From assembly GCA_030524635.1 (NCBI GenBank), contig JAUNGG010000023.1, forward strand, positions 1 through 48,250: a stretch of DNA of 48,250 nucleotides. The letters run 5' to 3'. Position numbers and translations under genes: made by a program. The notes beneath the pieces were generated by a model. That model searched no databases, was not told where the DNA came from, and saw only the letters and a program-made list of their open reading frames with translations. The stretch comes from Lachnospiraceae bacterium (GTDB lineage: Bacteria; Bacillota; Clostridia; Lachnospirales; Lachnospiraceae). This document shows, one piece after another, positions 27,728 to 34,994 of the stretch (positions are counted from its first letter, which is position 1; the number at the start of each line of letters is the position of its first letter).

Positions 27728-27749
27728 TGACTGCATCTTGATGCAGTCA
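27728..27749 (-). promoter_or_regulatory. Perfect short hairpin in the leader of the ABC operon
   Basis: TGACTGCATC and GATGCAGTCA form a perfect 10-bp dyad around TT. It ends 13 bases before the AGGAGG of the sugar-binding gene. It could be an mRNA stem that stabilises or controls translation, or an operator for a second regulator. Confidence 0.6.
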
Positions 27750-27764
27750 CATATCCTTGTTTTT

Positions 27765-27800
27765 CAAACTTTTGTTGATACGCGTTTCAACTTTTTGTTT
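27765..27800. promoter_or_regulatory. Two copies of the island operator in the ABC operon leader
   Basis: CAACTTTTTGTTT at 27788-27800 and the variant CAAACTTTTGTTG at 27765-27777, 23 bases apart. The first copy lies at about +9 to +21 of the predicted transcript, a classic repressor position. Another imperfect copy (CAACAAAAACCTT, 27842-27854, opposite orientation) overlaps the -35 box. Confidence 0.72.
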
Positions 27801-27815
27801 ATTTTCTCTTTCTTC

Positions 27816-27844
27816 ACTATACTATACTTGTACTAAAATGTCAA
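27816..27844 (-). promoter_or_regulatory. Promoter of the ABC-GH2-RidA-GH9-EamA operon
   Basis: Minus-strand perfect -35 TTGACA (27844-27839) and -10 TATAGT (27821-27816) with a 17-base spacer. The operon from 27703 to 18020 has no other obvious promoter. Confidence 0.82.
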
Positions 27845-27887
27845 CAAAAACCTTCATTATGTTTATAAATTATTCATAATACACAAT

Positions 27888-28880
27888 TCATCGTATTGCT
27901 TTGTCAACTTTTTGTTTTCCAAATTCAACTTTTTGTTTCTCTTCATTTCTTTTTTGCAGAAGTTGGACAGCCATATCCACAGCCCCATCCACAGCTTCCT
28001 TTACCGGCAGGCAGATCTGCGCCTTCGGATACCGTTTTCGGATCAGTTCAGAAAAACGTCCCAGAACGATCTCGGACTTTACAAGATTGCTGCCCCACAC
28101 GCCGATACAAAAATCCGGCTCTGCCTCTTCCAGCTTTAAGGCACTCACAATATCCTCGATGATATGAAACAGCTCCATCGCAGCCCCTGTTAAGATACGT
28201 TCTGCATATGGGTCTCCCTCTTTCGCCGCCTGATTCACCAAGCCTCCCAAAGGCGGAAAGCCGGCAGGATTTTTTCCTCCTGCAAGAGCGGTTCGGATCA
28301 GGTCATTCCTGGTATGGATTGCAAATTCAGATGAAATTTTCTCCACCATAGCAGTACGTTCTACAGCACCGTCCAGCCACCGGCCAAAATGGCGCAGCGC
28401 CATCTTGGTGACCCATGTGCCGGAGCCCTCGTCCCCCAGGATCGAGAGCGGCCAGCCGCCGGCTCTTCCAGTTCTTCCATCCGGCGTGGTTCCATAGGCA
28501 ATGGAGCCGGTTCCTGATATGATCAGCACTCCGCGCCCGCCCGTCACCGTATAATGAGCAAGCTCTGCATCATTAATGATCTTCATCGGGCAGCAGATCC
28601 CATCCAGCTTCCGGTAGCAGCCTTCGATCTCTGCTGCATTTTCTTCACTGTCGATCCCGGTGGTTCCGCAAACCAGATATTCTATGTCCTCCCGTTTTCC
28701 AGAAAACAGTTCCAGACACTGACTGATATTTTCTTCGATCCGCCGCAGCAGCTCCTCCGGCCCCAGATAATGGAGGTTCGCCGGCTGTCCCACATAACTT
28801 CCCAACCGGTTTCCTTCCAGGTCACTGGCCACAACCCGGTAATTCGTTCCGCCGCTGTCAATTCCTAAAACAAATTTCAT
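27888..28880 (-). CDS. BadF/BadG-type sugar kinase, N-acetylglucosamine kinase-like
   Basis: 330-residue ASKHA-fold kinase. The phosphate-1 motif FVLGIDSGGTNYRVV is at the N terminus, VCGTTGIDSEEN follows, and ILISGTGSIAYG with GRTGRAGGW and LGDEGSGTWV are the signatures of N-acetylglucosamine kinases. It would phosphorylate an imported or released amino sugar. ATG 28880 is preceded by AGGGGAAGTGCCC; a GTG two codons upstream is the alternative. It starts 13 bases after the SIS gene. The last residues (KQKVEFGKQKVD) are encoded by two copies of the island operator, an unusual coding and regulatory overlap. Confidence 0.88.
   Translation of the reverse strand: MKFVLGIDSGGTNYRVVASDLEGNRLGSYVGQPANLHYLGPEELLRRIEENISQCLELFSGKREDIEYLVCGTTGIDSEENAAEIEGCYRKLDGICCPMKIINDAELAHYTVTGGRGVLIISGTGSIAYGTTPDGRTGRAGGWPLSILGDEGSGTWVTKMALRHFGRWLDGAVERTAMVEKISSEFAIHTRNDLIRTALAGGKNPAGFPPLGGLVNQAAKEGDPYAERILTGAAMELFHIIEDIVSALKLEEAEPDFCIGVWGSNLVKSEIVLGRFSELIRKRYPKAQICLPVKEAVDGAVDMAVQLLQKRNEEKQKVEFGKQKVDKAIR
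27905..27938. promoter_or_regulatory. Two island operator copies inside the kinase 3' end
   Basis: CAACTTTTTGTTT occurs identically at 27905-27917 and 27926-27938, start to start 21 bases, or two helical turns. Both lie within the last codons of the kinase gene, roughly 60 to 120 bases upstream of the ABC operon promoter, where they could act as auxiliary operators. Confidence 0.7.
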
Positions 28881-28893
28881 GGGCACTTCCCCT

Positions 28894-29991
28894 TCATCCT
28901 TCTGGCTGAGTCTGCGCTGCAGCTTCTTTTGGATCCTTGTACTTTACATTCAATACCTTGTCCAAAGCCTTAAAATGCTGCATTCCCACGCCGTCGATTC
29001 CCAGTTTTCCAGGAATCACTGCACACATAACCTGGATCGGAATCATTTCTTCAAACGGTCTGGTATACCACTGTCCCCCGGACAACAGAACACAATCTCT
29101 TTCATCCCCGGAGGAAGGCAGGCCTGTCGTATATACAGCAGGACAGATCTGACGGTGATACTGCACCAGCTTCTGCATCCGCTCATAATCCTCATCATCT
29201 TCCATTGGAAGCAGATACATGCCGCCGGTGCTCTCCCGTAAGGAGCAGGACGGTCCATGGAGATACTCCTCGAAATCAAAGGGAACACCGGGGATCAGAT
29301 AGGTCTCCATCATCTTCAATGCACCTTCCTGAGCCACCATCATGCTCTGGCCTTTTCCTACCAGATAGATCTCCTTTAAGGATTTCAAGCTTTCTTCATT
29401 TTCCTCCACCCAACGGCAGCTCCGCTTTACATTCTCCTCCAACTGGCCGGCTGTTTTTTCCAGGACTTCCATATATTTGATATATTCGTCTTCTGCCAAT
29501 ATGCCTGCCTTCTTAGAGCTCTCCAATGCCATCAGATACAAGGTAAGGATCGTGATCATATATCCTTTCGTTTTGGGGCCTACTGTCTCCTCCCCGCACG
29601 GAATCATCATATAGTGCTCACACATACCATTTAATTTTCCATCTGCATTTCCTGTCATGGCAATCCGATGATATCCCTTCATCCGCTCTGCTGCCGCAAG
29701 CATGTTGGTAGACTTTCCGCCCTGGGAAATAAAAATCAAAAGCGGATTGGTTCCAAACACCTGTGTCATACGGGATGGGGGCACTACCGTAACCGGCAGC
29801 TTCCAAACCATTTCCATAAACATTGCCGCTGCCTTTGCAGCATTACAAGATGTACCGCTTGCAACCAGATACACCTGGTCTGGCATCTGCTCACAAAAGA
29901 TCTGACTGAAGTCAGATGTAATTTCAGCCTTTTTCTTCAGGACATCATTAAAAACCTGCGGCTGTTCTTTCACGTAATCCAACATTGTCAT
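28894..29991 (-). CDS. SIS-domain sugar-phosphate isomerase/deaminase-like protein
   Basis: 365-residue protein with two SIS domains and no glutaminase domain. The first has YLVASGTSCNAAKAAAMFME near 42 and LLIFISQGGKSTNMLAAAERMKG near 98; the second has IYLVGKGQSMMVAQEGALKMMET. It resembles the isomerase half of GlmS and fructosamine-6-phosphate deglycase (FrlB) or AgaS-type enzymes. I infer deamination or isomerisation of an amino-sugar phosphate made by the adjacent kinase. The start has AGGAGGAAAAAACG before ATG. It is the first gene of the two-gene SIS-kinase transcript. Confidence 0.85.
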   Translation of the reverse strand: MTMLDYVKEQPQVFNDVLKKKAEITSDFSQIFCEQMPDQVYLVASGTSCNAAKAAAMFMEMVWKLPVTVVPPSRMTQVFGTNPLLIFISQGGKSTNMLAAAERMKGYHRIAMTGNADGKLNGMCEHYMMIPCGEETVGPKTKGYMITILTLYLMALESSKKAGILAEDEYIKYMEVLEKTAGQLEENVKRSCRWVEENEESLKSLKEIYLVGKGQSMMVAQEGALKMMETYLIPGVPFDFEEYLHGPSCSLRESTGGMYLLPMEDDEDYERMQKLVQYHRQICPAVYTTGLPSSGDERDCVLLSGGQWYTRPFEEMIPIQVMCAVIPGKLGIDGVGMQHFKALDKVLNVKYKDPKEAAAQTQPEG

Positions 29992-30042
29992 CGTTTTTTC
30001 CTCCTGGTAAGTTCTCCATATTTTCTATCTGCATACAGCATA

Positions 30043-30088
30043 ACACAAAATGTTTAAAAAATCTACCCCATATTTCAACATTTTGTTT
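30043..30088. promoter_or_regulatory. Operator copies at the SIS-kinase promoter
   Basis: CAACATTTTGTTT at 30076-30088 and, on the minus strand, AAACATTTTGTGT at 30055-30043. The second ends immediately before TATGCT, a good -10, the same geometry as at the regulator and PLP-enzyme promoters. The -35 is weak, so activator dependence is also possible. Confidence 0.62.
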
Positions 30089-30190
30089 ATACTTTTCTTT
30101 TGTATTCTATGCCTGCCATGTCTTTCCGCCGTTAAAATCACTTATTTTCTAAGTATTTTTATTAACATTTACAGGCACATCCCTTTTTAT

Positions 30191-30203
30191 CAACTTTTTG
30201 TTT
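30191..30203 (+). promoter_or_regulatory. Island operator copy, CAACTTTTTGTTT
   Basis: Exact copy of the 13-mer found at 27788, 27905 and 27926, placed 76 bases upstream of the copy at the regulator promoter. It does not overlap a recognisable promoter box and may support looping between sites. Confidence 0.62.
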
Positions 30204-30266
30204 AATTTTCACTTCTGGCTAGCAAAAACTTTTTTATTTTTTTTGTGATTTTCCATTCCATTATTT

Positions 30267-30284
30267 CAACTTTTGTTGTAAAAT
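30267..30284 (+). promoter_or_regulatory. Operator abutting the regulator's -10 box
   Basis: CAACTTTTGTTG (30267-30278), a perfect CAAC/GTTG dyad with a 4-base centre, is followed directly by TAAAAT (30279-30284). This places the dyad in the promoter spacer and suggests autoregulation of the YheO-like gene that starts 41 bases later. Confidence 0.68.
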
Positions 30285-30325
30285 AAGGGAAGAATTGAAA
30301 ATGCATAAAAAGGTAGGGAAAATTT

Positions 30326-30967
30326 ATGGGCTATGTAACCGATAATCTAAATCTGCTTTCCGATATTGCCAAATGTATTGCAATGCAATTTGGAGAAAAC
30401 TGTGAAGTTGTTCTTCACGATCTGACGCTTCCTTATAACAAAACCATCGTTGCGATCTGGAACGGACATGTCACCGGAAGAAAGGTAGGAGACGGCGGAA
30501 CCAATGCCGGTCTGGAGATCCTGAAAGGCTCTGCATCTCCAGATGATCAGTACAGCTACATCAACACCACACCAGACGGAAAGATCCTGCGTTCCTCCAG
30601 CAAATACTTCCGCGATGAATACGGTAAGGTTAACGGCAGCATGTGTATCAATCTGGACATCACTGACCTGATTCACTGCGAAAGCAGCCTGCATGTGCTT
30701 ACCACTCCATCTGCCCAGCCAGCCGAGCGGTATCCGGAGTATTTCATCGGCAATATTGATGATCTTCTGGAAAAGATGATGAGTGAAGCCGTCTTAATAA
30801 CCGGAAAACCAATCAAGGACCTGACTAAGGATGAAAAAGTCAGCATCGTTCATTCCTTAGATGAGAAGGGCTTCTTCCTGATCAAAAAATCTGCGGAAAA
30901 GCTGGCTGATTTTCTTGGCCTGTCCCGATATAGCATCTATAATTACTTAAACGAAAAAAAGCCGTGA
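30326..30967 (+). CDS. YheO-like PAS-HTH transcriptional regulator (DauR type)
   Basis: 213-residue protein with an N-terminal YheO-like PAS domain (about 8-115, IAKCIAMQFGENCEVVLHDLTLP and INLDITDLIHCESSL) and a C-terminal helix-turn-helix (about 170-212, SAEKLADFLGLSRYSIYNYLNE). The P. aeruginosa DauR protein of this family controls D-arginine catabolism. It is the only evident DNA-binding regulator between 17.9 and 36.5 kb. Its promoter contains the island operator, so I infer that it controls the surrounding genes and itself. The start at 30326 is preceded by AAAAGGTAGGGAAAATTT. The gene ends in a terminator. Confidence 0.87.
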   Translation: MGYVTDNLNLLSDIAKCIAMQFGENCEVVLHDLTLPYNKTIVAIWNGHVTGRKVGDGGTNAGLEILKGSASPDDQYSYINTTPDGKILRSSSKYFRDEYGKVNGSMCINLDITDLIHCESSLHVLTTPSAQPAERYPEYFIGNIDDLLEKMMSEAVLITGKPIKDLTKDEKVSIVHSLDEKGFFLIKKSAEKLADFLGLSRYSIYNYLNEKKP

Positions 30968-30986
30968 TCTTAATCACAGCTTTTTT
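30955..30986 (+). terminator. Terminator overlapping the regulator stop codon
   Basis: AAAAAAGC-GTGAT pairs with ATCAC-GCTTTTTT; the stop codon TGA lies within the stem and six T residues form the tail. The A-rich arm also provides a T tract for the convergent amidohydrolase. Confidence 0.8.
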
Positions 30987-30998
30987 CATTTTCAGGAT

Positions 30999-32621
30999 CT
31001 ATTCTTCTGCATCCAGCACACATCCTGCATCTGTTGAAAGCACCTGGTCGTCCTTCACTACCATCCTGCCGTTGAGGAAACAATAGTTCAAGCCTTCTGC
31101 GTATCTTGCAGGATCCACATAGGTTGCACGATCGCAGAACTTTGCAGGATCAAAGACATTCAGGTCCGCATAGAAGCCGCTCCGAATGTACCCTCTGTTT
31201 TTCAGCCTCATCCGTTCTGCCGGCATGCTGGTCATCTTTTTCACTGCTTCTTCCAAGGAGAGCACCTTTCTTTGTTCTACATAATCATGAATCATCCGTG
31301 GAAATGCGCCGTACATCCGCGGATGAGGGCGATCTGTCTCTGCATAGATCGCATCTGATATCAGGCAGGAATAAGGCAGAGCGGCGATCACGTCTATATC
31401 CTTCTGATCCATACTGCGGATGATAATTGCAACTGTACCGTTCTCGCTGGTCAGCAGATCAGAAACCGCCTCCACCTCATCCCGGTAATGAAACTCCTCT
31501 GTGATCTGCGGGATGCTCTTGCCGATCTTGTTTTGATTCTGTTCCTTCTCGGCTGCCGAAATAATCACCTTATCCCAGCCAAGGGAGATCACATAATTGT
31601 CCCAATCATCATAAGTCTTCTTTAACATTTCTCTCAGCCGTTCTCTTCCCGCTTCTCCCTCCAGAGCCTTTAACGCCTCCGGAATACTGCCGTTTATAAA
31701 TTCCGGCGGTATCATGGACATCAGCGTAGTTGAGCCACAGTCATAAGGATAAAAATCACAGTCAACCACCTGACCCTTCTGCCGCGCCTCCTCAATCAGC
31801 CGAATCGCCCGAAAGACCTCCCGGTTCCAATTGACCATGCCGCAGGATTTAAAGTGGCTGATCTCCATTCTGCAGCCGGCAAGCCGGCCGATTCGAATGA
31901 CCTCCTCCACGCTTTTTACCAGGCTGTCTCCCTCACCCCGGATGTGGGCAGTCACCACCCGCCCATATTCTCCTACCGGCTTTAAGATTTCCCCCAGCTC
32001 CTCAGCCGTCTCATAACATTCCGGAAGATACATCAGGCCGATGGACACACCAGGAGCGCCGCGTTTCAGCGCATCCTCAATGATGGCTCTGCACCGTTTA
32101 ATCTCCTCTGAGGTAAATGGTTCCTCCGAAAATCCTTTCACTGCGATCCGCACCGCTCCCATTCCGATCATGGCTGCAGTATTGACCGGAAGCGGGCACT
32201 GCTCCAGCCTATTTCGGTATTCTCCATAAGAATCAATTGCTCCGTACTCCCAGGTCTTTCCCAGAACCGGCGCATAGTAATCCTGCATCTGTTCTATGGT
32301 TTTCTCCTCCCTGCTTAAGGGATACATGGAGATCCCGCAGTTTCCTGTCACCACCGTGGTAATTCCCTGCCGCAGCAGCACCTGTCCGTAATTCCCTTTC
32401 CCTGCCGCCGCCTCAAAGGGGCTTTTATCACAATGGCGGTGCATATCCACAAAGCCTGGAGTCACAGCCAGACCAGACACATCTATGATCTGCTCCGCTC
32501 CATTCTGCTTTAAATCTTTTCCGATTTCGATAATCCGATCATTCTCCATCATAATATCCTGAATGACCGGTTTGTTTCCCGTTCCATCATAAACCAGTCC
32601 ATTCGCCAGCAGTATCCTCAT
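30999..32621 (-). CDS. Amidohydrolase, N-acyl-D-amino-acid deacylase-like
   Basis: 540-residue metal-dependent hydrolase of the D-aminoacylase/dihydroorotase-like family. It starts MRILLANGLVYDGTGN, has the N-terminal metal motif GFVDMHRHCDKS near 58-69 and GITTVVTGNCG near 88-98, characteristic of D-aminoacylases, then EISHFKSCG and the late SDAIYAETDRPHPRMYGAFPRM and SLEEAVKKMTSMPAERMRL segments. Expected reaction: removal of an acyl group from an N-acyl-D-amino acid or a related amide. Its promoter overlaps the island operator and faces the PLP-enzyme gene. The substrate inside this pathway is unknown. Confidence 0.88.
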   Translation of the reverse strand: MRILLANGLVYDGTGNKPVIQDIMMENDRIIEIGKDLKQNGAEQIIDVSGLAVTPGFVDMHRHCDKSPFEAAAGKGNYGQVLLRQGITTVVTGNCGISMYPLSREEKTIEQMQDYYAPVLGKTWEYGAIDSYGEYRNRLEQCPLPVNTAAMIGMGAVRIAVKGFSEEPFTSEEIKRCRAIIEDALKRGAPGVSIGLMYLPECYETAEELGEILKPVGEYGRVVTAHIRGEGDSLVKSVEEVIRIGRLAGCRMEISHFKSCGMVNWNREVFRAIRLIEEARQKGQVVDCDFYPYDCGSTTLMSMIPPEFINGSIPEALKALEGEAGRERLREMLKKTYDDWDNYVISLGWDKVIISAAEKEQNQNKIGKSIPQITEEFHYRDEVEAVSDLLTSENGTVAIIIRSMDQKDIDVIAALPYSCLISDAIYAETDRPHPRMYGAFPRMIHDYVEQRKVLSLEEAVKKMTSMPAERMRLKNRGYIRSGFYADLNVFDPAKFCDRATYVDPARYAEGLNYCFLNGRMVVKDDQVLSTDAGCVLDAEE

Positions 32622-32679
32622 CCCGCATACCTCCTTATATCATCCTGTTGATTCATACAATCCCTTCACTCTACCAGCT

Positions 32680-32708
32680 ATCCTACCATTATTTCAACAT
32701 TTTGTCAA
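32680..32708 (-). promoter_or_regulatory. Amidohydrolase promoter overlapped by an operator
   Basis: Minus-strand perfect TTGACA (32708-32703) and TAGGAT (32685-32680) with a 17-base spacer. The operator copy CAACATTTTGTCA (plus strand, 32695-32707) covers the -35 and the adjoining spacer. Confidence 0.75.
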
Positions 32709-32743
32709 TATTTCTTGTATTTTTCAACTTTTTGTTGTATAAT
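32695..32743 (+). promoter_or_regulatory. PLP-enzyme promoter with operator in the spacer
   Basis: TTGTAT (32715-32720) and perfect TATAAT (32738-32743), 17-base spacer. The operator CAACTTTTTGTTG (32725-32737), the most symmetrical copy in the island, ends exactly where the -10 starts. A second copy at 32695-32707 is shared with the divergent promoter, start to start 30 bases. Confidence 0.78.
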
Positions 32744-32778
32744 AAAGCTACTTTTCATTATCAGGAGGTTTCAGCACC

Positions 32779-33888
32779 ATGCAAACATATCATTTTAAAG
32801 AAGAGGCATCCGTCCCTTCTCCTGCACTGATTTTTTACAAAGATATTTTGGAAGAAAATACCAGAACAGCTATCGCTGCTGCAGGCTCTTCTGACCGTCT
32901 CTGGCCCCACGTAAAATCTCACAAGTCCCAGGACTTTACCGAACTTCAAACCAAAATGGGGATCAAACGCTTTAAATGTGCCACCATTGCAGAAGCAGAG
33001 ATGGCTGCCCGCACTCCTGCGCAGCAGATCCTGCTGTCCTACCCGCTGACAGGGCCGAATATGGAACGCTTTATCCGACTGTCTCTGGCCTACCCGGAAA
33101 AGACCTTCTACTGTCTGGGCGATGACATCGAACAGCTTACTGCGCTGAGTCAGCTTGCCCTGTCCTTTCAGACCCGTATCCCATGTCTGGTGGATGTAAA
33201 CACAGGAATGAACCGAACCGGAGTTTCCTTCGATTCCCTCCTTTCCTTTTACCAAAAGCTAGGACAGCTTCCTGGCCTTCTGCCTTCCGGCCTTCACTGC
33301 TACGACGGCAACCGCCATGAGAAGGATTACGCAGAACGAGAGCAGAAAGTAAAGGAGACGATCTGCCAGGTTTCTGCTGTCCGCGATGAGCTGAATGCAT
33401 CCGGAAACCCCTGCCCGATCCTGATCATGGGCGGAAGTCCCACCTTCCCCTGCTACGCGCAGAATATGGATGGCGTATATTTTTCACCTGGCACCGTCTT
33501 CCTCTATGATGCCGGCTACACGGAGCAGTTTCCAGATCTGCCCTACAAGCCAGGTGCCGCCATTCTGACAAGAGTCGTCAGCCATCCTGCTAAAGGATAT
33601 TTTACCCTGGACACCGGATATAAGGCTATTTCGGCAGAACAAGGCATCCGCGGTATCATCCCGGAGCTGCCTTACGCTCAGGAGGCCTTCCAGAGCGAGG
33701 AGCACTGGACCTTCCGCATGAAGGATGACTCCCCGCAGGAGTGCCCGCCCATCGGAACCATCCTGTATGTGATCCCCTGGCATGTATGCCCTACCGTGGC
33801 ACTTTACGACAAGGCTCTCCTGATCTCCTCCGGCTCCGTTGCCGGTGAATGGCCCATCACGGCCCGCAGTAGGAAGCTTACCTATTAA
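32779..33888 (+). CDS. D-threonine aldolase-family PLP enzyme
   Basis: 369-residue fold-type III PLP protein of the D-threonine aldolase / D-serine dehydratase-like family. The PLP-lysine region is WPHVKSHK at residues 42-49, an alanine-racemase-like barrel follows (VDVNTGMNRTG near 139, GLHCYDGNRH near 172), and the C-terminal domain has WHVCPTVALYD near 334-344, which matches the His-x-Cys metal site of the family. It should cleave or deaminate a D-3-hydroxyamino acid. A GGAGG ribosome site precedes ATG. Together with RidA, the deacylase and a DauR-type regulator it points to D-amino-acid handling. Confidence 0.88.
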   Translation: MQTYHFKEEASVPSPALIFYKDILEENTRTAIAAAGSSDRLWPHVKSHKSQDFTELQTKMGIKRFKCATIAEAEMAARTPAQQILLSYPLTGPNMERFIRLSLAYPEKTFYCLGDDIEQLTALSQLALSFQTRIPCLVDVNTGMNRTGVSFDSLLSFYQKLGQLPGLLPSGLHCYDGNRHEKDYAEREQKVKETICQVSAVRDELNASGNPCPILIMGGSPTFPCYAQNMDGVYFSPGTVFLYDAGYTEQFPDLPYKPGAAILTRVVSHPAKGYFTLDTGYKAISAEQGIRGIIPELPYAQEAFQSEEHWTFRMKDDSPQECPPIGTILYVIPWHVCPTVALYDKALLISSGSVAGEWPITARSRKLTY

Positions 33889-33922
33889 TTGAAGTCAGGA
33901 AAGAGACTTCCTTGATAAGTGA

Positions 33923-33973
33923 AAATGGCCTGCCAATGGGGATCTGATGATCGCTCCCATTGGCAGGCCATTT
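33923..33973. terminator. Bidirectional terminator between PLP-enzyme and isomerase genes
   Basis: AAATGGCCTGCCAATGGG (33923-33940) and its exact complement at 33956-33973 form an 18-bp perfect stem. The 15-base loop contains GATC-TGAT-GATC, a small inner stem. T-rich sequence (CATTCTTTCATT) follows on the plus strand. It lies between two convergent genes. Confidence 0.82.
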
Positions 33974-34003
33974 CATTCTTTCATTATATCTGCATCCTTC
34001 AAT

Positions 34004-34687
34004 CTACTTTGCCGGCGGATATTCTGTACAGAGAAGGCGGTATGGAGCCTCATCCTCCTCAATCGTCGGAAACCGTCCGATCGGCTCATAGAACCGATTG
34101 TCATTCTCATCATCATTGCACATGGACACCTCGCCCAGAAGGACAGGGCCTGTCCCAGGTTCCAATTCGAAATCGTGATACATGTACTTATAAACCGTTA
34201 TGCTCTCTCCAGGACAAAGCTTAACCTGCGTTCCGGCCGGCACGGTAAAGCTTCGGCCATCACAGTGCACGGTCACATCCGTATCTGCAAATCCGCCCTC
34301 TGCTGTGGAATTATATACCCGGATCAGCACATTTCCGCCTCCTCGGTTGATAATGTCCTCCATCTTATTCCAGTGAAAATGCATGGGAGCCATCTGACCT
34401 TCTTTTATGTACAAAAGCTTTTCTGCATACGTCTTGGTATATTTTTCCGGCATCTTAACATTTCCGTTCCGCAGCGTGATCAGAGAAAACCCTACCTCAT
34501 CAAACCGGCCCAGCCCGTAGTCTGTAATATCCCACCCAAGCATATTTTCCCGGATCTCATCATACCCATGATCCTTCTCCTTCCACTCCTCCGGCGTAAA
34601 ATAACAAAACGGCGGAAGCTTAAACTGACATTTCTCAATCATGGCCTCCATTTCCTTTAATGCTTGATTGATTTCTGAACGTTTCAT
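34004..34687 (-). CDS. D-lyxose/D-mannose ketol-isomerase-like cupin
   Basis: 227-residue cupin of the D-lyxose isomerase family. The metal motif is MHFHWNKMEDIINRGGGNVLIRVYN (His-x-His and Glu, near 102-126), and a second histidine appears in YMYHDFELEPGTGPVLLGEVSM. Known relatives interconvert D-lyxose/D-xylulose and D-mannose/D-fructose. Paired with a beta-mannosidase-like GH2, mannose isomerisation is a reasonable guess. ATG 34687 has AAGGAGCAAGGAAA upstream. A 23-residue extension in frame lacks support. Operator copies lie about 145-175 bases upstream. Confidence 0.85.
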   Translation of the reverse strand: MKRSEINQALKEMEAMIEKCQFKLPPFCYFTPEEWKEKDHGYDEIRENMLGWDITDYGLGRFDEVGFSLITLRNGNVKMPEKYTKTYAEKLLYIKEGQMAPMHFHWNKMEDIINRGGGNVLIRVYNSTAEGGFADTDVTVHCDGRSFTVPAGTQVKLCPGESITVYKYMYHDFELEPGTGPVLLGEVSMCNDDENDNRFYEPIGRFPTIEEDEAPYRLLCTEYPPAK

Positions 34688-34830
34688 TTTCCTTGCTCCT
34701 TTCTGCTGATGCTTCTCTCCCCTGCCGCATTTCCAATGCGAACCAGCTGCATCCATATGATCTCCTAATGAGAACGATGCTTTTCATAATTGCATGATAT
34801 CACAGTTTCCCGAAAAACTCCATATTTTTT

Positions 34831-34862
34831 CAACATTTTGTTTAATTTTTTACTTTTTGTTT
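34831..34862. promoter_or_regulatory. Island operator pair upstream of the isomerase
   Basis: One good copy (CAACATTTTGTTT, 34831-34843) and one degenerate copy (TTACTTTTTGTTT, 34850-34862). They lie nearer the isomerase promoter than that of DUF1576, whose -35 starts 70 bases further on. Confidence 0.6.
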
Positions 34863-34931
34863 AATTTGTCAGATTTGATTTTCGCAGCATCACGAATGTA
34901 ACGTTTTTTTCAGCAAACATATGGTAATTTC

Positions 34932-34960
34932 TTGCAAAGAAATCGTCAGAATGCTATAAT
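34932..34960 (+). promoter_or_regulatory. DUF1576 promoter
   Basis: TTGCAA (34932-34937) and perfect TATAAT (34955-34960) with a 17-base spacer, 34 bases before the ATG. Confidence 0.82.
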
Positions 34961-34994
34961 CTTTTATAAATAATTATGGTGGGCAGGTAGTATT

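Larger units (their letters stand above)
29992..30325. other. Divergent intergenic region with four operator copies
   Basis: No gene is present. It separates the SIS-kinase transcript (minus) from the regulator gene (plus). Operator-like copies lie at 30043-30055 (minus orientation, AAACATTTTGTGT), 30076-30088, 30191-30203 and 30267-30278. On the minus strand the first directly abuts a TATGCT -10 (30042-30037), and on the plus strand the last abuts TAAAAT (30279-30284). Confidence 0.7.
34688..34994. other. Divergent intergenic region with two operator copies
   Basis: No gene is present. It separates the lyxose/mannose isomerase (minus) and DUF1576 (plus) genes. CAACATTTTGTTT lies at 34831-34843 and the degenerate TTACTTTTTGTTT at 34850-34862, start to start 19 bases. 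A minus-strand TATCAT -10-like box is near 34800. The plus-strand promoter lies at 34932-34960. Confidence 0.65.
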
